From an uncultured Clostridia bacterium (lineage in GTDB: Bacteria > Bacillota > Clostridia > Christensenellales > UBA1242), in assembly GCA_947625955.1 (NCBI GenBank), contig CANQQH010000062.1:1-6922 (forward strand): a stretch of 6,922 bases of DNA. The letters run 5' to 3'. Below are positions 1 through 4,912 of the stretch, piece after piece. The notes under the pieces are model-generated. The model saw only the letters and a list, made by a program, of their open reading frames with translations, had not been told where the DNA came from and made no database searches. How positions within the stretch are numbered: position 1 is the stretch's first letter; every line of letters starts with the position of its first letter. A program made the translations under genes and the position numbers.

Positions 1-74
1 TTTGATTATTTTTGATTTATTTTGATTTTTAATCAAAAAATGAGTTATCGCAAAATCAAACGAAAAAAATCAAA
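1..74. repeat. Phased TTTGATT / AATCAAA repeat cluster
   Basis: Three copies of TTTGATT begin at 1, 11 and 21, exactly 10 bp apart. Three copies in the opposite orientation (AATCAAA) follow at 31-37, 54-60 and 68-74. One-helical-turn spacing puts the first three copies on the same face of the helix, so they could be protein-binding half-sites or a bent tract. The DNA is very AT-rich and the motif is short, so low complexity is a fair alternative. No gene can be supported here; any upstream + strand gene would have to end within the first 25 bases or so. Confidence 0.4.
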
Positions 75-97
75 GGTCGACTTTTTGGCGGTAACTC
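42..97. repeat. 10-bp inverted repeat, operator or RNA hairpin
   Basis: GAGTTATCGC (42-51) pairs with GCGGTAACTC (88-97) over 10 bp with one G-U pair, leaving a 36-nt A-rich loop. It sits just before an intrinsic terminator and could be part of the 3' untranslated region of an upstream transcript or a dyad operator. The half-site recurs after gatB as TTTGCGATAACT at 6349-6360. Function unknown. Confidence 0.35.
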
Positions 98-99
98 CC

Positions 100-127
100 A
101 AAGCTGATTTTATCGGCTTTTTCTTTT
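100..127 (+). terminator. Intrinsic terminator of an upstream transcript
   Basis: AAAGCTGA (100-107) pairs with TCGGCTTT (113-120), 8 bp with one G-U pair and a 5-nt loop. It runs into a T-rich tract (118-127). It probably ends a transcript entering from left of the window and isolates the macro-domain gene from it. Confidence 0.6.
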
Positions 128-168
128 GCGAAATTAGTAATGTCTGTTTTTTTGGACATTGATTGCTT

Positions 169-174
169 TATAAT
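169..174 (+). promoter_or_regulatory. Possible -10 box for the macro-domain gene
   Basis: A perfect TATAAT lies 30 nt before the ATG at 204, after the upstream terminator. No convincing -35 box is found at 16-18 bp. The assignment rests on the -10 match and its position only. Confidence 0.4.
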
Positions 175-203
175 AAAAATGTTGTAAAAAAGGGGAGGAA
201 GTT

Positions 204-698
204 ATGGAAATTGAAATTAAAAGAGGAAGCGTTGTTTATGCTGACGCCGATGCGATTGTTAATGCGGCAAACAGGTGGCTTGAAAAAGGTGGCGGAGTGT
301 GCGGCGCAATTTTTAATGAGGCTGGGGCAGAGGAACTTGCAAAAGAGTGTGGTGAACTTGCACCCTGCGAGGTTGGTGCGGCGGCAATCACAAAAGGCTA
401 TAATTTGAAAGCCAAGTATATCATTCACGCCGTGGGTCCCATTTACTCAGGGCAAGCAGAAGATGCCGAACTTTTGGCTTCTGCCTATCTAAACTCTTTG
501 TTTTTGGCAGATAACCATGGTTGCAAGTCTATTGCCTTTTGTTGCATTTCAACGGGGATTTATGGCTATCCGCTTGAAGAGGCAACAAAGATTGCCATTG
601 AAGAAGTGAAACTTTATCAGCCCCAAAATCTTGAAAAAGTCTATTTTTATTGCTATACCGACAGGGAGTATGAAGCCTACAAAAAGCTATTGAAGTAA
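204..698 (+). CDS. Macro-domain protein (probable ADP-ribosyl hydrolase)
   Basis: This is a 164-residue single-domain macro protein, a fold that binds ADP-ribose and related metabolites. MacroD-type members remove mono-ADP-ribose from proteins or deacetylate O-acetyl-ADP-ribose in the cytosol. The family signature is complete and in order: an Asp-rich entry with VNAAN at residues 19-23, the glycine loop GGGV at 29-32, YIIHAVGP at 72-79, and the phosphate-binding loop STGIYGYP at 116-123. Length fits a stand-alone macro domain. The start is set by GGGGAGG at 192-198, 5 nt before the ATG. No signal peptide or membrane segment is visible. No partner ADP-ribosyltransferase lies in the window, and the gene appears to be its own transcript, so the physiological substrate cannot be named. 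Fold assignment is firm; catalytic activity is inferred. Confidence 0.93.
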   Translation: MEIEIKRGSVVYADADAIVNAANRWLEKGGGVCGAIFNEAGAEELAKECGELAPCEVGAAAITKGYNLKAKYIIHAVGPIYSGQAEDAELLASAYLNSLFLADNHGCKSIAFCCISTGIYGYPLEEATKIAIEEVKLYQPQNLEKVYFYCYTDREYEAYKKLLK

Positions 699-706
699 AC
701 GCAGTT

Positions 707-735
707 TTGAAAGATGTTGCGGGCCGCCTTATAAT
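707..735 (+). promoter_or_regulatory. Promoter upstream of the flavin reductase gene
   Basis: TTGAAA (707-712) and TATAAT (730-735) are separated by 17 bp, a good sigma70-type match. Transcription would start near 742, leaving a 5' untranslated region of about 100 nt. A second, closer candidate is TTGCCA (793-798), 17 bp, TAAAAT (816-821). It would start only a few bases before the ribosome site, so I prefer the first. Confidence 0.6.
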
Positions 736-842
736 TATTTTTTATGAGGAGAAAAATAATTTATAAAGACCAAATAAACCGAGGTTCTAAACTTGCCATG
801 TCGCTATAAAAAGTGTAAAATATTTTTGAAAGGAGAGAGATT

Positions 843-1397
843 GTGAAAAAGAATATTAAAACGACCGAAGCGATTTTTCCAATGCCAGTGTTGATGATTG
901 CAACATATAATGAAGACGGTAGCGTAGATGTTATGAATGCGGCGTGGGGGACAATGTTTGAAAGGGACCAAGTGCTTCTCAACCTCACTGAAACGCATAA
1001 GACAGTGAAGAACATCAAACGCAGGAAGGCCTTCACAGTTAGCATTGCGGACGCAAAACATGTGAAAGAGGCGGACTATTTCGGCATGGTTTCTGCAAAT
1101 AACACGCCAAACAAGTTTGAAAAGAGTGGGCTCACAGCAACGAAGTCAAAAAATGTTGACGCACCAATTATCAATGAATTTCCAATCTGCATTGAGTGTG
1201 AATTTATTGAGTATCAAGACTGCGGAGTTATTGGAAAAGTTGTCAATGTGTTGGCGGATGAAAAGGTGTTTAGTGGCGACAAGATTGATATAAGTAAAGT
1301 TGAAGCCATTGCCTTTGACCCATACACGCATGGCTACTACAAAGTTTCTGAAAGAGTGGGAAACGCATTTAGCGACGGACTAAAATTGAAAAAGTAA
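843..1397 (+). CDS. Flavin reductase family protein (flavoredoxin-like)
   Basis: This 184-residue protein resembles the flavin reductase/flavoredoxin family, small cytosolic FMN-binding split-barrel proteins that pass electrons between NAD(P)H or a redox partner and flavin. Family features visible by eye are the N-terminal PMPV segment (residues 13-16), DG followed shortly by MNAAW (31-35) where the family usually has N-x-x-x-x-W, a strand resembling the flavin-binding LNLTETHKTVKNI segment in the 60s of the protein's first half, and FTVSIAD soon after. Size is typical. The start is GTG, fixed by AAAGGAG at 829-835 with good spacing; no upstream ATG fits better. The gene stands between its own promoter and the aspS-operon promoter, and no terminator was recognised after it. 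Its electron donor and acceptor cannot be told from the sequence. Confidence 0.85.
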   Translation: MKKNIKTTEAIFPMPVLMIATYNEDGSVDVMNAAWGTMFERDQVLLNLTETHKTVKNIKRRKAFTVSIADAKHVKEADYFGMVSANNTPNKFEKSGLTATKSKNVDAPIINEFPICIECEFIEYQDCGVIGKVVNVLADEKVFSGDKIDISKVEAIAFDPYTHGYYKVSERVGNAFSDGLKLKK

Positions 1398-1511
1398 TAG
1401 TGCAAATCAAAAAGTGAGTTTTGGAATGGCAACTGACATATAAAAGTTTCAAAAAACGCAAAATGATAATTAAAAAAGTGTAATTTGGCTTCAAAGTGGT
1501 GAAAACTGTGG

Positions 1512-1564
1512 AAAAAATAATTTTTTGAAAAAGTCTTGACATTTGTGAGAGTGTGGAGTATAAA
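1512..1564 (+). promoter_or_regulatory. Promoter of the attenuated aspS-gatCAB operon
   Basis: TTGACA (1536-1541), a 17-bp spacer, and TATAAA (1559-1564) form a near-perfect sigma70-type promoter. An A/T-only stretch just upstream (about 1513-1527) looks like an UP element. Predicted transcription start is near 1571, only about 10 nt before the leader ribosome site. The strength fits a promoter whose output is trimmed downstream by a terminator. Positions 1398-1511 hold nothing else I can support. Confidence 0.85.
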
Positions 1565-1595
1565 AGAAATATAAATAAAAAAGGAGCCAAAAGAA

Positions 1596-1676
1596 ATGAT
1601 TGCGATTAGAGTTAATAACAACAATAATGATGATAACGCATTAGTTTTAATGGGTTCCTTTATTGTTGTTGATTAA
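1596..1676 (+). CDS. Asn/Asp-rich attenuator leader peptide for aspS-gatCAB
   Basis: This is a 26-residue ORF with ATG at 1596 and TAA at 1674-1676, preceded by AAGGAG (1581-1586) at 9-nt spacing, a strong ribosome site. Residues 7-14 read NNNNNDDN: six Asn codons (AAT and AAC) and two Asp codons in a block of eight, with another Asp as the last residue. Such clusters of the amino acid whose supply is controlled mark attenuation leader peptides (trp, his, leu, phe, thr operons). The ORF lies right after the operon promoter and 24 nt before a strong terminator. The operon it precedes charges tRNA(Asp) and makes Asn-tRNA(Asn), which exactly matches the codons. The peptide itself probably has no function; ribosome position on it would be the signal. 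The ORF and its context are seen directly; the regulatory role is inferred. Confidence 0.88.
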   Translation: MIAIRVNNNNNDDNALVLMGSFIVVD

Positions 1677-1677
1677 C
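1611..1677 (+). promoter_or_regulatory. Leader RNA hairpin 1:2 (anti-antiterminator)
   Basis: The Asn codon run pairs with the 3' end of the same ORF. Positions 1617-1627 pair perfectly with 1660-1670 (11 bp), and 1611-1616 pair with 1672-1677 (6 bp), with only G1671 bulged. The Asn AAC/AAT codons face the GTT codons for Val24-Val25. When no ribosome sits on the Asn codons, this hairpin would hold 1660-1663, part of the antiterminator strand, and so favour termination. It may also pause RNA polymerase, as 1:2 hairpins do in known attenuators. Pairing was found by hand; its energy was not computed. Confidence 0.7.
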
Positions 1678-1719
1678 TTATAAAAATAGCAAAAGTTAAC
1701 AATGGTGTGGAGGAATCCA
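1651..1719 (+). promoter_or_regulatory. Antiterminator hairpin 2:3 of the leader
   Basis: Positions 1651-1663 pair without a gap to 1707-1719: 13 bp, of which 9 are Watson-Crick and 4 are G-U. A further 7-bp helix, TTAACTT (1673-1679) with AAGTTAA (1693-1699), fits inside the loop. The pairing takes 5 bases of the terminator 5' arm, its whole loop and 4 bases of its 3' arm, so it cannot coexist with the terminator. It starts 13 nt after the last Asn codon of the cluster (1635-1637), so a ribosome stalled on any of those codons leaves it free. A ribosome at the stop codon would cover part of it. Confidence 0.72.
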
Positions 1720-1736
1720 CACCATTATTTTTTATA
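1701..1736 (+). terminator. Conditional intrinsic terminator 3:4 (attenuator)
   Basis: A perfect 11-bp stem (1701-1711 with 1716-1726) is closed by a GGAA tetraloop and followed by ATTTTTTATAT (1727-1737). This is a textbook rho-independent terminator. It lies between the operon promoter and aspS, with no gene other than the short leader ORF before it, so it can only act as a regulatory attenuator or end a very short RNA. Confidence 0.9.
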
Positions 1737-1764
1737 TCTAAAAAAATTTTTAAGGAGAGAAGTT

Positions 1765-1863
1765 ATGAAAAAAGAATTTATTTATTGGCAAATATATAGT
1801 AATGACGCCGTGGCGGGCGGAAATATTTTATTGAACTTTTATAGTCAAAAAGGTTTTTATTAA
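1765..1863 (+). CDS. Second small ORF in the aspS leader, 32 residues, unknown
   Basis: ATG at 1765 follows AAGGAG (1752-1757) at 7-nt spacing and the ORF ends with TAA at 1861-1863. I do not recognise the peptide. It is rich in aromatic residues (four Phe, four Tyr, one Trp), has a basic start (MKK) and contains SND at residues 12-14. It has no clear membrane segment. It is transcribed only if the attenuator is passed, and it ends 37 nt before the aspS ATG. It could be a small protein, a second translated leader controlling aspS, or the remnant of a gene. No terminator or strong hairpin lies between it and aspS. The ribosome site is the main evidence for translation. Confidence 0.5.
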   Translation: MKKEFIYWQIYSNDAVAGGNILLNFYSQKGFY

Positions 1864-1887
1864 TCAAAAAAATTTGTTAAAATTAAA

Positions 1888-1893
1888 AGGAGA
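1888..1893 (+). promoter_or_regulatory. Ribosome binding site deciding the aspS start
   Basis: AGGAGA lies 7 nt before ATG 1901. An in-frame TTG at 1874 lies upstream of this site and has no Shine-Dalgarno sequence of its own, so ATG 1901 is chosen. Confidence 0.85.
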
Positions 1894-1900
1894 AAAAATT

Positions 1901-3205
1901 ATGAAAAGAACATACATAAAACATTTGCAGCCCGGCAAGAAATGCGAGATTGCAGGCTGGGTTGAAAAAATACGAGAACAGAAAACAATGATGTTTGTTG
2001 TTCTTCGAGATGTTACTGGCGCGATTCAGGTGACCATTGAAAAAGAAAAGTTGCCTGAGGTTACAGCCGAAGTGAAAAAGATGACGAGGCATAGTTTTGT
2101 GAGATTCTATGGAACTGCGCAGAAATCTGCATATGTCAAAATGGGTGGTATGGAATTTTTGCCAACCGAAGTTGAAATTGATAGCATTGCCGGAGAGTTG
2201 CCTATTGACAGCGAGAGCGGAAAAGACCTGAAAATGGACTATCGCTGGATCGACCTTCGCGATGAGAAGAAAATTCTATATTTCAAAATCCAAACGGCTT
2301 TCGAAAGATATGCTGTTGAATACTTCACGAAGCACGGTTACATCTCAATTCACACGCCAAAGATAACGGCACTTTCGTCTGAGGGCGGGTCGGAAGTTTT
2401 TGAACTCAAAGATTATTTCGGGCAGAAGGCGTACCTCACGCAAAGTCCACAGCTCTACAAGCAGATGTCCATGATGGCTGGCTTTGATAAGACATATGAA
2501 ATCGGGGAGTATTTCAGGGCAAACCCATCCTTCACATCGCGTCACGATACCGAGTTCACGGGCATCGACGTTGAAATATCGTTTATCAAATCGCATCACG
2601 ATGTTATGGATGCGGAAGAGGAGCTATTAAAATATATTTTGCATCATGTGAAGGCGGAGTTTGGCGAAGAGTATTACGAGAAGTGCGGAAAGGTGATGCC
2701 GGAAATCGAAAAGCCAATTCCAAGAATAACGCTGAAAGAAACCTATGAGATTTTGGAAAAGGAAATGGGCTACAAAGTGCCAAGAGAGCTATCGGGCGAC
2801 CTTGACCCACAGGGCGAGAAACTCATTTGCGAGTATGTGAAGGAAAAGTTCGGTTCAGACTTCGTTTTCATAACCGACTTCCCAACAGAGGCGAGAGCGT
2901 TCTACACGATGAAGTATGAGAAAACCCCAGAGATTTGCAAGTCCTATGACCTTTTGTTCAAGGGATTGGAAATCACCTCGGGCGCGCAGAGAGAACATCG
3001 CTACGAGCAGCTCAAAGAGAGAATACGAGAAAGTGGAATCGACCCTGAACACATGAAAGAATACTTGGGCTTTTTCAAATATGGAGCGCCTGCACATGGC
3101 GGCTTTGCCATTGGAATCACAAGAACGCTGGCAAGTTTGTTTGAGTTGCCGTCTGTGAAGGATGTGACCTTCCTGTTCAGGGGACCAGGCAGGTTGACGC
3201 CATAG
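1901..3205 (+). CDS. aspS: Aspartyl-tRNA synthetase, archaeal type, probably non-discriminating
   Basis: This 434-residue class IIb synthetase joins Asp to tRNA(Asp) and, if non-discriminating, to tRNA(Asn). An N-terminal OB-fold anticodon domain (about 1-100, with AGW at 18-20) leads into the class II catalytic core: GYISIHTPKI at 146-155, QSPQLYKQ at 181-188, motif 2 around YFRANPSFTSRHDTEF at 204-219, GLEITSGAQREHR at 355-367, and motif 3 at 400-410. It ends in RLTP, as archaeal and eukaryotic AspRS do. It lacks the roughly 100-residue insertion that bacterial-type AspRS (about 590 residues) carries, so it is the AspS2 type. Being followed at 10 nt by gatCAB is the best evidence for a relaxed tRNA choice. 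Motif 3 reads GITRTL where GxERL is usual, and the C-terminal FPRD is replaced by FRGP. An AsnRS identity is less likely given the gat genes. Confidence 0.93.
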   Translation: MKRTYIKHLQPGKKCEIAGWVEKIREQKTMMFVVLRDVTGAIQVTIEKEKLPEVTAEVKKMTRHSFVRFYGTAQKSAYVKMGGMEFLPTEVEIDSIAGELPIDSESGKDLKMDYRWIDLRDEKKILYFKIQTAFERYAVEYFTKHGYISIHTPKITALSSEGGSEVFELKDYFGQKAYLTQSPQLYKQMSMMAGFDKTYEIGEYFRANPSFTSRHDTEFTGIDVEISFIKSHHDVMDAEEELLKYILHHVKAEFGEEYYEKCGKVMPEIEKPIPRITLKETYEILEKEMGYKVPRELSGDLDPQGEKLICEYVKEKFGSDFVFITDFPTEARAFYTMKYEKTPEICKSYDLLFKGLEITSGAQREHRYEQLKERIRESGIDPEHMKEYLGFFKYGAPAHGGFAIGITRTLASLFELPSVKDVTFLFRGPGRLTP

Positions 3206-3215
3206 GGAGGAAGAT

Positions 3216-3485
3216 ATGAAAGTCGATTTAGAACATTTGGAGTATTTGAGCAAACTCAAACTTCCAGAAAGCGAGAAGGAAAAATTCGAAGCAGACTTTG
3301 TTAAGATCTTGGATTTTGTTGACGAAATCACTAAACTGGATTTGCCAGAAGAAGACAAGAAAAAGGCGACTCCGCTGAGTGAGCTTCGCGAAGACGAAGT
3401 GAAAGAAGGCGAATTTTGCGACACTCTTTCAAACGCACCAAAACAAAAAGATGGGTGTTTTGTAACGCCATTGGTGGTGGAATGA
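3216..3485 (+). CDS. gatC: Asp-tRNA(Asn)/Glu-tRNA(Gln) amidotransferase subunit C
   Basis: GatC is the small subunit of the GatCAB amidotransferase. It wraps around the GatA-GatB interface and stabilises the complex. At 89 residues this one is close to the usual 90-100. The N-terminal helical half carries the conserved HLEYLSKLKL (residues 7-16) and an ILDFVDEITKLD segment. The C-terminal half has TPLSELREDEV, the counterpart of the family's RED motif, and APKQKDGCFVTP, matching the usual NAPE..DG.F.VP. The start is set by GGGAGG (3205-3210), which begins in the aspS stop region. The gene sits 10 nt after aspS, and its TGA overlaps the gatA start, so translation is likely coupled through the operon. 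Confidence 0.95.
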   Translation: MKVDLEHLEYLSKLKLPESEKEKFEADFVKILDFVDEITKLDLPEEDKKKATPLSELREDEVKEGEFCDTLSNAPKQKDGCFVTPLVVE

Positions 3486-4912
3486 TGGAAACAAGATTTG
3501 ACAAACTAAGCGTTCGAGAACTCGCGGACGGGATAAAAAAACAAAAATATAAGTGCGAAGAGGTTGTGAGATTTTTCGCAAAAAGATGTGAAGAGAGTGT
3601 GAAATTCAATGCAATTATTGAGGTTTTTGACGATATTTTTGAAAAAGCACGATTAATTGACGAAAAAATTTCGCGCGGAGAAAAACTGGGAAAACTTGCC
3701 GGCGTGCCTGTTGCAATCAAAGATAACATACTTTGCAAGGGAAAGAAAATGAGCTGCGCGAGCAAGTTCATGAAGGACTTTGTTTCGCCATATTCTGCAA
3801 CAATCGTTAAAAAACTTGAAAGCGAAGACGCCGTCATCTTTGCGCGAACGAACATGGATGAATTTGCCATGGGTGGCAGCACCGAAAACACTATCTATGG
3901 ACCATGCAAAAACGCGTTCGATGAGAAGCGTGTTGCGGGCGGAAGTAGTGGGGGAAGTGCGGTTGCTGTTGCGCTTGGGCTTTGCCCAGTTGCAATTGGA
4001 ACAGACACGGGCGGCTCAATAAGGCAGCCAAGCTCTTTTAATGGTGTTGTTGGAATCAAGCCGACTTATGGTACAGTTTCAAGATATGGAATTGTTGCCT
4101 TTGCAAGCTCCACCGATCAAGCCGGCCCCATCACAAAAACTGTTGAAGACAACGAGTTTGTTTTGAGCATACTTGCGGGAAAAGATGAGCACGACATGAC
4201 GACGATTGACAACGATTTTTCAAAGGCTATGGTGAAGAAAAAATATACCGTTGGTCTTTGCAAAGAGCTGGTTGAAAAAATCAAAGTGCTCAAAGAATAT
4301 CCGCAGTTTGAGAAGGCTGTTGAAAAGATGAAACAAGAGGGGTTCGACTATGTTGAGGTCAGTGTGCCACATATTTTGAACAGTCTTGCTTGCTATTATA
4401 TTCTAACGCCAGCCGAGGCGGCTTCCAACCTTGCGAGGTTCGACGGTGTGAAATACACAAGCCGAAGCGAAAGCGCGAGAACGCTTGAAGATGTTTATGT
4501 TAAAAGTCGCAGCGAAGGGTTTGGAAAGGAAGTGCAGCGCAGGATTATGCTTGGCAACTTTGTGCTGTCGAGCGGGTACTTCGACGCCTACTATAAAAAG
4601 GCAAAGAGTTTGCAACAACTCTTGAAAAAAGAGTTTGCAAAAGCCTTTGAAAAGTGCGACTGCATCCTCACACCAACAACTCCGGGCGAGGCTTTTGAAA
4701 TCGGCGGAAAAATCAAGGACCCGCTCGCGATGTATTTGGAGGACTTGTTCACGGTGCCGGCAAGCATTGCAGGTATTCCTGCGCTCTCTGTGCCATATGC
4801 AAAAGGGGAGCATGGCTTGCCGCTGGGCTTGCAGTTCATGGGAAAGGAACGAAGCGAAAAGGTGCTCTATGACATTGCCAAAAAGTTTGGAGGTGAAAGC
4901 TATGGAATTTGA
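3482..4912 (+). CDS. gatA: Asp-tRNA(Asn)/Glu-tRNA(Gln) amidotransferase subunit A
   Basis: GatA is the glutaminase subunit. It releases ammonia from Gln, and the ammonia is channelled to GatB. The amidase signature is complete: VAIKDN with catalytic Lys80, GGSSGGS with the cis-Ser at 155, and TDTGGSIRQP with the Ser179 nucleophile (numbers from ATG 3482). The 476-residue length is typical (about 485). Two adjacent ATGs are possible. ATG 3482 overlaps the gatC stop as ATGA; ATG 3485 overlaps it by one base and would place the triad at 79/154/178, the numbering I recall for Staphylococcus aureus GatA. The ribosome site is weak (GGTGG, 3474-3478), so reinitiation after gatC is likely. The C-terminal part has the usual ILTPTTPGEAF and a closing GLPLGLQFMG. 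Confidence 0.96.
   Translation: MMETRFDKLSVRELADGIKKQKYKCEEVVRFFAKRCEESVKFNAIIEVFDDIFEKARLIDEKISRGEKLGKLAGVPVAIKDNILCKGKKMSCASKFMKDFVSPYSATIVKKLESEDAVIFARTNMDEFAMGGSTENTIYGPCKNAFDEKRVAGGSSGGSAVAVALGLCPVAIGTDTGGSIRQPSSFNGVVGIKPTYGTVSRYGIVAFASSTDQAGPITKTVEDNEFVLSILAGKDEHDMTTIDNDFSKAMVKKKYTVGLCKELVEKIKVLKEYPQFEKAVEKMKQEGFDYVEVSVPHILNSLACYYILTPAEAASNLARFDGVKYTSRSESARTLEDVYVKSRSEGFGKEVQRRIMLGNFVLSSGYFDAYYKKAKSLQQLLKKEFAKAFEKCDCILTPTTPGEAFEIGGKIKDPLAMYLEDLFTVPASIAGIPALSVPYAKGEHGLPLGLQFMGKERSEKVLYDIAKKFGGESYGI
4889..4896 (+). promoter_or_regulatory. gatB ribosome binding site inside gatA
   Basis: GGAGGTGA is fully complementary to the 3' end of typical 16S rRNA. It lies 5 nt before ATG 4902, counting from the end of the match. 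It fixes the gatB start and rules out earlier in-frame starts inside gatA. Confidence 0.9.

Noticed and set aside
40..162. Possible 40-codon + strand ORF near the left edge
   Set aside because: It has no ribosome site and runs straight through the intrinsic terminator at 100-127.
744..809. 21-residue ORF in the flavin reductase 5' region
   Set aside because: It has no ribosome site, no residue bias, and no terminator after it to suggest a leader role.
1571..1900. T-box riboswitch upstream of aspS
   Set aside because: I looked for the T-box core and the antiterminator bulge and found neither; the hairpins are better explained by the leader-peptide model.
1874..1900. Earlier TTG start for aspS
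   Set aside because: The strong ribosome site at 1888-1893 lies downstream of it and serves ATG 1901; the extra residues do not match the family start.
2855..3424. 189-codon minus-strand ORF opposite aspS and gatC
   Set aside because: It lies antisense to two well-recognised genes, has low-complexity Ser/Leu/Phe-rich translation and no family signature.
3416..3481. Upstream extension of gatA over gatC
   Set aside because: It overlaps the conserved C-terminal part of gatC in another frame; GatA homology begins at the ATG pair 3482/3485.
3331..3891. 186-codon minus-strand ORF opposite gatC and gatA
   Set aside because: It is antisense to conserved genes, has no recognisable motif, and its composition is that of a shadow frame.
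4635..4901. Upstream extension of gatB inside gatA
   Set aside because: The extra 89 residues are out-of-frame gatA sequence; the perfect ribosome site at 4889-4896 sets the start at 4902.
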